NCBI RefSeq assembly: GCF_028553885.1
Contig: NZ_CP067169.1
Coordinates: 744,001 to 808,000, forward strand
DNA: 64,000 nucleotides
From: Paracoccus aestuarii
GTDB lineage: Bacteria; Pseudomonadota; Alphaproteobacteria; Rhodobacterales; Rhodobacteraceae
Direction of reading: 5' to 3'
Shown: positions 1 to 7,396 of the stretch, in pieces
How positions within the stretch are numbered: the first letter of the stretch is position 1
How the letters are laid out: every line of letters begins with the position of its first letter
Notes under the pieces: model-generated
The model's input: only the letters and a program-made list of their open reading frames with translations
Told to the model about the DNA's origin: nothing
Database searches by the model: none
Program-made: the position numbers and the translations under genes

Positions 1-626
1 GTCATCGTGCCGTAGCCGGTCAGATCCGTCTTCACGAAGCCGGGACTGACCGAGTTCACCTTGATGCCGTCCGACTTCAGCGCCTCGTGGAGCTGCACCG
101 TCAGCATGTTCATCGCCGCCTTCGAGGCGTTGTAGCCGATGAACTGCTGCGCGTAGTAGGTCGAGGAGGGATCGCCGTTCAGCGCCAGCGAGCCGAGCGA
201 GCTGGACAGGTTCACGATCCGCGCGGCCGGCGACTTCCGCAGCAGCGGCAGCATTGCCTGCGTCACGGCAAGGGCGCCGATGAAGTTGACCTCCATCACG
301 CGGCGCACCGCTTTGACGGATGCCGCGCCGGGGGCACCGTCAGCGGGATCGAAGATCCCGGCGTTGTTCACCAGGATGTCGAGCCTCCCGTGCCGCGCCT
401 CCATTTCCGCCGCGGCAGCATCAAGCGTCGCGTGATCGTCCAGGTCCAGCCTGATCCAGTCGGCGGCGAGGCCGTCTGCGGCCAGCTGGGCCGCGGCTGC
501 CGTGCCGCGCGTCTCGTCACGGGCGCCGATCAGGACATGGACTCCCGCTTCGGCTAGTTGTCGTGCGATGGCAAGGCCGATCCCCTTGTTGGCGCCTGTG
601 ACCAAAGCAATCTTCTTCTCTGTCAT
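1..626 (-). CDS. SDR-family NAD(P)-dependent oxidoreductase, 3' part cut by window edge
   Basis: Reading leftwards from the ATG at 626, the frame stays open to the window edge (about 208 codons), so the C-terminus is missing. The start reads MTEKKIALVTGANKGIG, with the classical SDR cofactor motif TGxxxGIG near residues 10-16. NNAG follows at about residue 90, then a Ser-rich strand (NLSSS), and the catalytic pair as YNASK. This is a soluble cytoplasmic short-chain dehydrogenase/reductase; carbonyl-reductase-like members have this layout, but the substrate cannot be told. It diverges from a TetR regulator 66 bp away, and that regulator is a natural candidate for controlling it. The family call is secure; the function is open. 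Confidence 0.9.
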   Translation of the reverse strand, partial: MTEKKIALVTGANKGIGLAIARQLAEAGVHVLIGARDETRGTAAAAQLAADGLAADWIRLDLDDHATLDAAAAEMEARHGRLDILVNNAGIFDPADGAPGAASVKAVRRVMEVNFIGALAVTQAMLPLLRKSPAARIVNLSSSLGSLALNGDPSSTYYAQQFIGYNASKAAMNMLTVQLHEALKSDGIKVNSVSPGFVKTDLTGYGTM

Positions 627-692
627 GTCGGCTTCCTTTTCCCTTAGCTTCGCCACAAAATATGAGCGGAGCTTCAGCTTTTGGATTCGCAT

Positions 693-1346
693 ATGCCTGA
701 CACGGCGCCAGCCGGCCTGAAGGCCCGGAAAAGCCCGCTGCAGCGCCGCGCGCGCGTGACGGTGGATGCCATCTTCGAGGCGACGATTCAGGTTCTGCTG
801 CGGGACGGAATGGCGGGCCTGACCACCACCTGGGTGGCCGAGCGGGCGGGCGTATCGGTCGGCACGATGTATCAGTATTTCCCGCACAAGCAGGCACTGA
901 TCTACGCGCTCAACGCGCGCTATCTGGATGCGCTTGCGGCAAAGATCGAGGCTGTTGCGGCAGCTGAGAGTGGAAAGCCGATCGCGCAGATGATGGCGGC
1001 GCTGATCGACGCCTACTGGCAGGCGAAGACAGAGCGGGCCGAGGTCACCCGGGCCCTCTACCGCTCGGTGGTCGAGTTGGACAACGAGTCCCTGCTGCAA
1101 GACTTTGCGGCGCGGGTGGACGGGGCGACAACGGCCATGCTGGCGACCGCGCCTGATGTTGCCCTTGAAGATGCCGCAGCGATCAACCTGACGCTGACCT
1201 CCGTGATCTACGGCACGGTGCGCAACGCCTTCGAGAGGGGACTTTCGGCGGAGGACACGGACGCGCTCCGCCGGAACCTGCACATCATGTGCGGCGCCTA
1301 TCTAAACACGCTGCCGCGGACGAAGGCCGGCGCGACGGCGCCTTGA
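693..1346 (+). CDS. TetR/AcrR-family transcriptional regulator
   Basis: A 217-residue DNA-binding regulator. The N-terminal TetR helix-turn-helix lies at about residues 20-65 (VDAIFEATIQVLL, then the recognition region AGVSVGTMYQYFPHKQAL). The rest is the helical ligand/dimer domain (TetR_C type, ALYRSVVELDNE). The ATG at 693 is preferred over an in-frame TTG at 681. The gene lies head to head with the SDR oxidoreductase, the usual layout for a local repressor whose ligand is a substrate of the neighbouring enzyme. The 66-bp gap must hold both promoters and the operator, but I could not define a clean palindrome in it. The ligand is unknown. Confidence 0.9.
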   Translation: MPDTAPAGLKARKSPLQRRARVTVDAIFEATIQVLLRDGMAGLTTTWVAERAGVSVGTMYQYFPHKQALIYALNARYLDALAAKIEAVAAAESGKPIAQMMAALIDAYWQAKTERAEVTRALYRSVVELDNESLLQDFAARVDGATTAMLATAPDVALEDAAAINLTLTSVIYGTVRNAFERGLSAEDTDALRRNLHIMCGAYLNTLPRTKAGATAP

Positions 1347-1371
1347 GGCCAATGAAGCGCTCGTGCCGGTC

Positions 1372-1590
1372 CTATTCCTTTCGGTAAAGGATCATGCCAG
1401 CGTGGTGGAGGACGTCGTCGTTGAACTCACCGTCGGCCGTGAAACCGGTGTCGTCCCAGTAGTCGATGTGCCGGTCACGAACCTCATACCGGCCCTGATA
1501 GGCACTTTCACGGTCTCCCCTTGCTTCGTCATAGCGGCCATCCGGCAGCAGGTTGTGCCGGATATGGGAACGATCGCGCTCGCTATGCCC
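1372..1590 (-). pseudogene. Atu4866-family protein, 5' end removed by IS insertion
   Basis: On the minus strand a frame of 73 codons ends at TAG (1372-1374). It reads HSERDRSHIRHNLL, then DGRYDEARG, AYQGRYEV, HIDYWDDTGFTADGEF and LHHAGMILYRKE. This is the conserved core of the small Atu4866 family (function unknown, usually about 80-110 residues, often next to SDR and TetR genes). There is no start: the codon before the first recognisable residues is followed upstream by an in-frame stop exactly where the IS481-like element begins (about 1591). I infer that the insertion removed the N-terminus and promoter, leaving a dead fragment. Confidence 0.75.
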
Positions 1591-2605
1591 CTAGGTGTTT
1601 GATCCCATGGTTTGATGGTGCAATCCTTTCGCAGGAATGGAAGGAAGCATTATGGGACAAGTTCGTCACGGGAGCGCCACGACCACGCACGCTGTCAGAG
1701 CTGCAATACAGCGATCGCAAGCTTCGCTCGCGCAGCTGAGCCGGGAGCTCGGCATCAACCCAAAGACTGTCGCGAAGTGGCGCAAGCGCGAGACAGTTGA
1801 GGACCGTAAGACTGGGCCGAAGGAGCCACGCTCCACGGTCTTGAGTGAGGCCGAGGAAGCAACAATCGTCGCGTTTCGGCGCCATACGCTGCTGCCGTTG
1901 GACGACTGCCTCTACGCTCTTCAGCCCTCTATCCCACATCTGACGCGCTCGGCGCTGCACCGATGCCTGCAGCGGAATGGCATTTCGCGACTGCCGGACG
2001 TGGGCGGGGACAAGCCCAAGCGTGCGAAGTTCAAGCGCTACCCGATAGGTTTCTTCCATATCGACATCGCCGAGGTGCAGACGGCCGAAGGCAAGCTCTT
2101 CCTCTTCGTAGCCATTGATCGCACCAGCAAATTTGCTGTCGTTCAATTGGCGGAAAAGGCCAACAGGAAAACCGCTTGGGAGTTCCTGGAGCACCTTCTG
2201 GACGTCGTGCCCTACCGCATCCACACGATCCTGACCGATAATGGCATCCAGTTCGCAGAGCAGCCTCGAAACCGTAACACTCCTTACTCTCGGCAAATGC
2301 GGTTCGACATGATTTGCGAGGCAAACGGGATCGAGCATCGGCTGACCAAGCCCAACCACCCGTGGACGAATGGCCAAGTCGAGCGGATGAACAGGACGAT
2401 CAAGGACGCGACCGTCAAGCGCTACCACTACGACAGCCACAGCCAGCTGCGCACGCACCTCGCCGATTTCATCGCCGCCTACAATTTCGCACGCAGGCTC
2501 AAGACGCTGAGCGGTGTCACACCCTACGAATACATCTGCAAGGTCTGGACTTCAGAGCCAGACAGATTCATCGTCAATCCGATCCACCAGATGCCGGGAC
2601 TGAAC
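1591..2605 (+). mobile_element. IS481-family insertion sequence, 3' end missing
   Basis: The element starts at about 1591-1597, where the Atu4866-like frame breaks. The presumed left terminus is TGTTTGATCCCATGG (1596-1610). It carries one transposase gene. At 2605 the transposase sequence stops being IS481-like and runs straight into an IS3 element, and no inverted copy of the left end is found to the right. The element therefore cannot transpose by itself. The exact left boundary is uncertain by a few bases, and no target duplication could be defined. Confidence 0.75.
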
Positions 2606-2812
2606 AGCCTAACCGAGAGGACCAGAGATGAAGCGCAGCAGGTTCACCGAGGATCAGATCATCGGCATTCTAAAGGAGCACGAGGCCGGCGTTTCCGTCG
2701 CCGATCTGTGCCGCAAGCACGGCGTCAGCGATGCGACCGTCTACAAGTGGAAAGCCAAATATGGCGGCATGGATGTCAGCGAGGCAAAGCGGCTGAAGGC
2801 GCTCGAGGATGA
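1652..2812 (+). pseudogene. IS481-family transposase fused at its C-terminus to IS3 sequence
   Basis: From the ATG at 1652 the frame starts MGQVRHGSATTTHAVRAAIQ, the usual N-terminus of this IS481 subgroup. A helix-turn-helix follows (LSRELGINPKTVAKWRKR). The DDE catalytic core has Asp in HIDIAEVQ, Asp in LTDNGIQF and Glu in NGQVERMNRT. Relatives end just after MPGLN. Here that Asn is at 2605, the native stop is gone, and about 69 foreign codons read through IS3 orfA in another frame to 2812. The catalytic part is intact (about 318 residues). With the right element end lost, any activity would have to be in trans. An upstream in-frame ATG at 1637 is less likely. Confidence 0.85.
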
Positions 2813-2894
2813 GAACGGGAGGCTCAAGAAGCTGCTCGCCGACGCCATGTTGGACAATTCGGCTCTGAAGGACCTGCTGGGAAAAAAGTGGTGA
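2628..2894 (+). CDS. IS3-family transposase OrfA (helix-turn-helix subunit)
   Basis: An 88-residue DNA-binding half of the transposase. It starts [21 protein letters not shown] and has an IS911-type helix-turn-helix ([19 protein letters not shown]). A leucine-zipper-like helix follows ([18 protein letters not shown]), as used for OrfA/OrfAB multimerisation. The frame ends LGKKW-TGA and overlaps orfB by 7 bases at an A6G run. Length and domain order are normal for the family. Confidence 0.92.
   Translation: MKRSRFTEDQIIGILKEHEAGVSVADLCRKHGVSDATVYKWKAKYGGMDVSEAKRLKALEDENGRLKKLLADAMLDNSALKDLLGKKW
2882..2888 (+). promoter_or_regulatory. A_AAA_AAG programmed -1 frameshift site of the IS3 transposase
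   Basis: In the zero frame of orfA the codons are GGA AAA AAG TGG TGA, so positions 2882-2888 form the slippery heptamer A_AAA_AAG two codons before the stop. orfB lies in the -1 frame and overlaps here. Slippage would join both halves into one protein of about 370 residues. A_AAA_AAG is a known IS3-family site. I did not resolve a downstream stimulatory structure. Confidence 0.8.
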
Positions 2895-3739
2895 CGCCCG
2901 CCGCGAAGCGGCAAGCGATCGCGTATCTGGTGTCAGGCCACGGGATGAGCGAGCGGCGGGCGTGCCGGGTGATCGGATGTTGTCGGATGACCATGCGCTA
3001 TGAGGCGATCCGGCAGGATGACCCCGTGCTGCGCGATCGGCTGAAAGAACTGGCGCGGGTGCGCCGCCGGTTCGGCTATCGACGGCTGCATGTCTTCCTG
3101 CGCCGTGAGGGTCATGAGGTGAATCACAAGCGGCTGTTCCGCATCTATCGCGAGGAGCGGCTGCATGTCCGTCGCCGCGGTGGCCGCAAACGGGCGATAG
3201 GGACACGAGCCCCGATGGCGCTTCCGCTGATGCCGAACCAGCGCTGGTCGCTGGACTTCGTCTCCGACCAGCTGACCGATGGCCGCCGCTTCCGGGTGCT
3301 GACCGTGGTGGATGACTGCACGCGGGAATGCCTCGCCCTGATCGCCGACACGTCCCTGTCCGGCGCAAGGGTTGCGCGGGAACTGGCAACGCTGTTCGAG
3401 GCCCGCGGAAAGCCCGGAACCGTGGTCAGCGACAATGGCACCGAGTTCACCTCGAACGCGATCCTGACCTTTGCCGACGACCGCAAGATCGACTGGCATT
3501 ATATCGCGCCGGGCAAGCCGACCCAGAACGCCTTCATCGAGAGCTTCAATGGTCGGTTGCGCGACGAGCTTTTGAACGAGACGCTGTTCCCGTCCCTGAA
3601 CCATGCCCGAGCCACGCTGGCCGCCTGGCGTATGGACTACAACACCGAACGCCCGCACTCGCGCCTCGGCTGGCAGACGCCTGCGGAGTTCGCCCAAACC
3701 TTCACACCGCAACGGGGCCTGACGCTGCGCAACCCGTAA
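2888..3739 (+). CDS. IS3-family transposase OrfB (DDE integrase domain)
   Basis: A 283-residue catalytic half, in the -1 frame relative to orfA. An HTH_21-like region comes first ([20 protein letters not shown]). The rve integrase core has catalytic Asp in [10 protein letters not shown], Asp in VVSDNGTEF and Glu in [15 protein letters not shown]. The C-terminus ends in the usual [18 protein letters not shown]. The GTG at 2888 could serve as a start, but in this family the active protein is normally the OrfAB fusion made by frameshifting. No inactivating mutation is visible within the frame. Confidence 0.92.
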   Translation: MVTPAAKRQAIAYLVSGHGMSERRACRVIGCCRMTMRYEAIRQDDPVLRDRLKELARVRRRFGYRRLHVFLRREGHEVNHKRLFRIYREERLHVRRRGGRKRAIGTRAPMALPLMPNQRWSLDFVSDQLTDGRRFRVLTVVDDCTRECLALIADTSLSGARVARELATLFEARGKPGTVVSDNGTEFTSNAILTFADDRKIDWHYIAPGKPTQNAFIESFNGRLRDELLNETLFPSLNHARATLAAWRMDYNTERPHSRLGWQTPAEFAQTFTPQRGLTLRNP

Positions 3740-3836
3740 AGCTCCGCGCCAGCCCCCGTTGCCCAACCCGCCCAAACAGGCAAAACTCAAACCCGGAGTC
3801 TCGCTCACCCTGGATAGAAGTTGGGGGCAACGTCAC

Positions 3837-3926
3837 TCACACCCTACGAATACATCCGCAAGATCTGGACATCTGAGCCAGACAGATTCATCCCAAATCC
3901 GATCCAACAGATGCCGGGACTGAACA
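3837..3926 (+). mobile_element. 3' tail of a second IS481-family transposase copy
   Basis: This 90-bp stretch matches 2517-2606 at 82 of 90 positions. It encodes the same C-terminal segment (TPYEYIRKIWTSEPDRF, then QQMPGLN) and lies one base pair right of the IS3 right end. Eight differences mean it is not a fresh duplication of the left copy but the tail of a related element. After GLN the sequence diverges (NSSPGHFW), and no IS481 right terminus is recognisable. Confidence 0.8.
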
Positions 3927-4025
3927 ACTCGTCGCCGGGCCATTTTTGGTCAATTAGAAAGCCGCACATCATGAATTGAATCTTCGCAGTCACCTGCAGC
4001 GCATCTTGCAACTGCGAAAGTTCGG
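3927..4025. other. Unassigned stretch between IS remnant and broken integrase
   Basis: About 100 bases, less GC-rich than the flanks. On the minus strand a short open stretch (from 4047 leftwards) reads MPVILPLTELSQLQDAL and continues for about 20 more residues before running into the IS481 tail. It could be the remains of an island gene. I do not recognise it. Confidence 0.3.
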
Positions 4026-4508
4026 TCAGCGGCAGGATGACCGGCACAAATTATGACAGACCCCAACCCTGTCCTGCCTCCAGTCGTCAGCGATTTGGCC
4101 GTGCTCGTCAAAGGTGGGATGGGGGTCGTCCGACGGCGGACCGATAGCCCTGCCCCCATCATCCAGATCCACAATGCCAGCGAACCTGACGTCCTCGTCC
4201 TCTTCCAGTAAGTGGCGGAAGTAGGCAGCTTTGGCTGTGGCGATCTGGCCGGGTGTCAGATCGTCTAGAAGCGCAGCCTGTTAAAGGGTGATCCTGCGGC
4301 GATGCTTGGCGAGGCGTTCATCGACTTCCACGGCGGCAATGCGGACTAAGCGTAGCGCCTCAGCACGATCCTTGGTCTTCAGGGAGAGCATTTCCTCCGC
4401 CTTTGGGTAGCTGTCCTTGATGTCGACAGGGATCGCCGCACGCTGGTAGAAGACCGCTCCACGGCGGGCCAAGCGGGTGCGTCCAGTCACGGCTTCCGGC
4501 CTCACCAC
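4026..4508 (-). pseudogene. Tyrosine-type site-specific integrase, N-terminal remnant
   Basis: From a GTG at 4508 or 4505 the frame reads VRPEAVTGRTRLARRGAV, then FYQRAAIPVDIKD and SLKTKDRAEALRLVRIAAVE. This is the DUF6538-like N-terminus of many alphaproteobacterial island and phage integrases. An in-frame TAA at 4281-4283 interrupts it. The same frame then continues with family-like sequence (LDDLTPGQIATAKAAYF, RHLLEEDED) until it fades near 4070 and stops at 4026. The catalytic R...H-R-Y half is absent. It sits 82 bp beyond the 3' end of tRNA-Ala and reads away from it, the standard place for an integrase that targets the tRNA. Dead by nonsense mutation and truncation. Confidence 0.75.
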
Positions 4509-4589
4509 TGTAACACCTACCAGTGACACAACATGGAATTTCCCCAACGATCGAAGAGGCTTCCTGAAAAACAAAATAAAGGAATGAAC

Positions 4590-4665
<76 letters not shown>

Positions 4666-4707
4666 ACCGGAGGTCTGCGAGGCGCCTCAGCGCCGCCGCG
4701 TGTGGGG

Positions 4708-4736
4708 TCTATATGGGGGGGCGCGGTGGGGCGCAA
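4708..4736 (-). promoter_or_regulatory. Sigma-70-type promoter of tRNA-Ala
   Basis: On the minus strand TTGCGC (4731-4736) is separated by 17 bases from TATAGA (4708-4713), about 43 bases upstream of the tRNA 5' end. Spacing is optimal, and the -10 box is one of the few AT-rich hexamers in the local sequence. Confidence 0.6.
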
Positions 4737-4798
4737 GCGGAAAAAACACGCCCGTCGCAAAAATCGGGAAATCTTTGGAAAAGGGGCCTTGATAGGAC

Positions 4799-4828
4799 GA
4801 AGGCCGCGCTGGGGGGGGCGCGGCCTTC
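4799..4828 (-). terminator. Hairpin after the TIGR02300 gene
   Basis: A perfect 11-bp inverted repeat, GAAGGCCGCGC (4799-4809) and GCGCGGCCTTC (4818-4828), with an 8-base G-rich loop. It begins 5 bases past the stop codon of the minus-strand gene that ends at 4833. A U-run after it is poor, so it may protect the 3' end rather than terminate strongly. Confidence 0.6.
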
Positions 4829-4832
4829 GGGG

Positions 4833-5147
4833 TCATTCGTCGTCGTCGCTCGCCACGTCGGCGATGTCGTCCAGCGACACGTCGCCGTCATCGTCATCCT
4901 CCTCCAGCAGATCGTCGTCCAGATCGTTGGAATCCTCGGAGATGTCGTCGTCGTCATCGACCAGGTCGTCATTGGTGGTCGCGGCGGTCTTTTCGGTCAC
5001 CAGCGTCTTGCCGCGGCCATCCGTCAGGCTGGTCAGGGTGAACGTGTTGCCGCAGGCCGGGCAGGTCATCGGATCGGCCTTCAGGTCGTAGAAGCGGGTC
5101 GCGCAATGCGGGCACAGGCGCTTGGTGCCCCATTCCTCTTTGGGCAT
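4833..5147 (-). CDS. TIGR02300-family zinc-ribbon protein with acidic tail
   Basis: A 104-residue protein of the conserved alphaproteobacterial TIGR02300 family ('FYDLN acid' family), with no established function. The N-terminus has two CxxC pairs (Cys12/Cys15 and Cys29/Cys32) around the signature RFYDLKADP, forming a predicted zinc ribbon. From about residue 60 the chain is almost only Asp, Glu and Ser (DDDDDISEDSNDLDDDLLEE), a disordered acidic tail. The ATG at 5147 has an AGGAGA-like ribosome site (GAAGGAGAATACC before it). A strong hairpin follows the gene. It stands alone between tRNA-Ala and a divergent peptidase gene. It is probably a nucleic-acid-associated or metal protein, but that is inference. 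Confidence 0.9.
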   Translation of the reverse strand: MPKEEWGTKRLCPHCATRFYDLKADPMTCPACGNTFTLTSLTDGRGKTLVTEKTAATTNDDLVDDDDDISEDSNDLDDDLLEEDDDDGDVSLDDIADVASDDDE

Positions 5148-5243
5148 GGTATTCTCCTTCAGCCGCGATTAGGGGAAATCGGGCGTCCCCTGCCATAGCG
5201 GCCGGGGGGTGTCAAAGGCTTTATCTGGCAGGCCAAGGCGGGC

Positions 5244-5939
5244 ATGGCAAGCGGCGATCGGCGGATCATCCTGGAAGACGGGCTGCAGTTGCGGCTGCGG
5301 CGATCGGCGCGGGCGCGGCGGATGACGCTGCGCGTGCCGCGCGACGGCTCCGGGCCGGTCCTGACCCTGCCCACCGCCACCGCCGAGGCCGAGGGCCGGG
5401 CCTTCGCGCTGTCGCGGCGCGACTGGCTGCGGGCGGCCCTGTCGCGGGTTCCGGCGCCGTCTTTGGCCGCGGCGGGCGCGGCCCTGCCGGTCGAGGGGCG
5501 GGCGCTGGTCCTGACGCCCGCGCCGCTGCGCGCCGTGGCGGTGAACGGCGCGCGGCTTCTGATCCCGCAGGACCGGGCGGTGGGGGCCACGGCCGCGGCC
5601 TGGCTGCGCCAGCTGGCGATGACGCGGTTGCGGGCGGCCTGCGACGGGCTGGCGCGCGACCTGGGGCGGCCCTATCGCGCCATTGTGCTGCGCGACACGC
5701 GGTCCCGTTGGGGCAGCTGCACCCATGACGGGCGGCTGATGTTCAACTGGCGGCTGGTCATGGCCCCGCCCGCCGTCCTGCACTACGTCGCCGCGCATGA
5801 GGTCGCGCATCTGGCCCATATGGACCATTCCCCCCGCTTCTGGGCCGCGGTCGAGGCCTTGATGCCCGGCCATGCCCCCCACCGCGCCTGGCTGCGGGCC
5901 GAGGGGCAGGGGCTGATGCAGTGGCGGTTCCGCGATTGA
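5244..5939 (+). CDS. M48-like metallopeptidase, YgjP/DUF45 family
   Basis: A 231-residue soluble protein of the YgjP-like (WLM/SprT-related) metal-dependent hydrolase family. The N-terminal half has the typical RRSARARRMTLRVPRDG strand. The zinc site is at about residues 180-200: HEVAHLAHMDHSPRFW, i.e. HExxH with a further His seven residues on. The family motif RSRWGSC appears just before it (TRSRWGSCTHDGRLMFNW). Length is normal. Substrates of this family are not well defined. It precedes a GntR regulator by 31 bp on the same strand. Confidence 0.88.
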   Translation: MASGDRRIILEDGLQLRLRRSARARRMTLRVPRDGSGPVLTLPTATAEAEGRAFALSRRDWLRAALSRVPAPSLAAAGAALPVEGRALVLTPAPLRAVAVNGARLLIPQDRAVGATAAAWLRQLAMTRLRAACDGLARDLGRPYRAIVLRDTRSRWGSCTHDGRLMFNWRLVMAPPAVLHYVAAHEVAHLAHMDHSPRFWAAVEALMPGHAPHRAWLRAEGQGLMQWRFRD

Positions 5940-5970
5940 CGCGCCTGCGCTTTGTGATCACATCAGGCGC

Positions 5971-6615
5971 ATGAGCCCGACCGATCCCACCACCCATGAA
6001 CGGCTGTACCGCACGCTGCGGGGCCAGATCATGCTGGGCGAGCTGCCGCCCGGCCGGGCGCTGACGCTGCGCGGGATCGCGCGCGACCACCATGTCTCGA
6101 TGACGCCCGCGCGCGAGGCGGTGCGCCGCCTGGTGGCCGAGGGCGCGCTGACCCTGTCGGGATCGGGCCGGGTGGCGACGCCCGCCCTGTCGGACGACCG
6201 CATCGAGGAACTGGCCGCGCTGCGCGCCCTGATCGAGCCGGAGCTGGCTGCCCGTGCCCTGCCGCGCGCGCATTTCGCGCTGATCGACCGGCTGGCCCTG
6301 ATGAACGGGCGGATCGCGGATGCGGTCGAACGCCATGACGCGGTCGGATACATCCGCTGCAACCTCGAATTCCACCGCATGCTCTATCTGCGGGCCCAGG
6401 CCCCGGCCATGCTGGCCATGCTGGAGACGATCTGGCTGCAGCTGGGGCCGACGATGCGCGCGCTCTATGGCCGGGTGCGCCGGAACGAGCCGCCGCGCCA
6501 CCACCGCATGATCCTGGCGGCGCTGCGGGCGGGGGACGAACCGGCGCTGCGGCTGGCGGTGCGGGCGGATGTGACCCACGGGCTGCGGCACCTGACCTCG
6601 ACCGAGGGCGCCTGA
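5971..6615 (+). CDS. GntR-family (FadR/FCD subfamily) transcriptional regulator
   Basis: A 214-residue regulator. The N-terminal winged helix is of GntR type (LYRTLRGQIMLGELPPG, TLRGIARDHHVSMTPAREAVRRL). The C-terminal all-helical FCD domain has its conserved acid/His features (ELAALRALIEPELA, FHRMLYLRAQ, HHRMILAALRAGD). FCD regulators bind small carboxylates and often sit near their targets. Here the next gene, an intradiol dioxygenase-like protein, starts 68 bp downstream, so aromatic-acid metabolism is a possible link but unproven. Confidence 0.9.
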   Translation: MSPTDPTTHERLYRTLRGQIMLGELPPGRALTLRGIARDHHVSMTPAREAVRRLVAEGALTLSGSGRVATPALSDDRIEELAALRALIEPELAARALPRAHFALIDRLALMNGRIADAVERHDAVGYIRCNLEFHRMLYLRAQAPAMLAMLETIWLQLGPTMRALYGRVRRNEPPRHHRMILAALRAGDEPALRLAVRADVTHGLRHLTSTEGA

Positions 6616-6683
6616 CGGCAATGTGACTTTGCGCGGCGGCGCGACCGGCCATGATGGGCCGCAGCACCGAAGGGGGATGCCGC

Positions 6684-7382
6684 ATGACCGCACGCCGTGA
6701 CCTGCTGAAGGCGCTTGCCTTGGCCGCGCCATCCGTCCTGGGCCTGGGGGCGGTCAGCCGCGCGCTGGCGCGCGATGCGCGCGACGCCCGGCTGATCGCC
6801 ACCCATGTCTGCCAGCTGACCCCGGAGACGACCGAGGGGCCGTTCTATGTCGATCCCCAGCTGATGCGGTCCGACATCCGCGACGGGCGGCCGGGCTATC
6901 CGCTGGCCTTGCGGCTGCAGGTGGTGGATGCGGGCTGCCGGCCCATCGACGGGGCGCGGGTCGATATCTGGCATTGCGACGCGCAGGGCAATTACAGCGG
7001 CGTCGCGGGCCAGGCGGATGGCGACCTGCGGGGCCAGGCCTTCCTGCGCGGGTCGCAGATGACCAATCCGGCGGGGCGGGTGGCCTTCCGCACCATCTGG
7101 CCCGGCTGGTATCGGGGCCGCACGACCCATGTGCATTTCAAGGTGCTGATGGGCCAGCGGTCCATGCTGACGGGCCAGATCTTCTTTCCCGACCGCTTCA
7201 GCCGCGCGGTGTTCGACCAGCGCCCCGAATATGCGCGCGGATCGACGCGGGGGCTGATCTTCAACGACCGCGACGGCATCGCGCGCCGCGCGGGGCAGGG
7301 CGCCTATGCCGAGGTGACCCAGGTCCCGGGCGGGTTCGAGGCGGCGATGGTCATCGGCCTGGCCGCGCCCCGCCCGGCCTGA
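6684..7382 (+). CDS. Intradiol ring-cleavage dioxygenase-like protein with Tat signal
   Basis: A 232-residue protein of the intradiol dioxygenase superfamily (catechol 1,2-/protocatechuate 3,4-dioxygenase fold). The start ATG at 6684 has AGGGGG eight bases upstream and gives a twin-arginine leader (MTARRDLLKALALAAPSVLG), so export by Tat is predicted. The iron-ligand pattern is present: Tyr in CDAQGNYSGV, Tyr in WPGWYRGRTT, and His-x-His in HVHFKV. Secreted members act on unusual catechols or serve in metal-related roles. It is not linked to a catabolic operon here and runs convergent with a SYLF lipoprotein. An ATG at 6651 would put extra residues before the Tat motif and is less likely. Confidence 0.85.
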   Translation: MTARRDLLKALALAAPSVLGLGAVSRALARDARDARLIATHVCQLTPETTEGPFYVDPQLMRSDIRDGRPGYPLALRLQVVDAGCRPIDGARVDIWHCDAQGNYSGVAGQADGDLRGQAFLRGSQMTNPAGRVAFRTIWPGWYRGRTTHVHFKVLMGQRSMLTGQIFFPDRFSRAVFDQRPEYARGSTRGLIFNDRDGIARRAGQGAYAEVTQVPGGFEAAMVIGLAAPRPA

Positions 7383-7396
7383 GGCGTCAGCCGGGC
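7372..7396. terminator. Shared hairpin between convergent genes
   Basis: GCCCGGC (7372-7378) and GCCGGGC (7390-7396) pair, and the stem extends inwards as TGA/TCA with one bulged C around the loop GGCG. It spans both stop codons of the convergent dioxygenase-like and SYLF genes, so it could serve both directions. Confidence 0.5.

Larger units (their letters stand above)
2606..3835 (+). mobile_element. IS3-family (IS407-group-like) insertion sequence
   Basis: This is a two-frame IS3-type element (orfA 2628-2894, orfB 2888-3739). The right terminus looks genuine: read on the minus strand from 3835 it begins TGACGTTGCCCCCAACTTCT, with the TGA tip typical of this group. A matching left terminal repeat is not recognisable: the sequence before orfA passes directly from the IS481 transposase at 2605 into what looks like the internal leader (CCTAACCGAGAGGACCAG). 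The left tip was probably lost in the rearrangement that joined the two elements, so mobility is doubtful. Confidence 0.8.

Noticed and set aside
627..692. TetR operator palindrome between the SDR and TetR genes
   Set aside because: Only short, imperfect repeats (AGCTTC-like) are present; no dyad of the usual length stands out.
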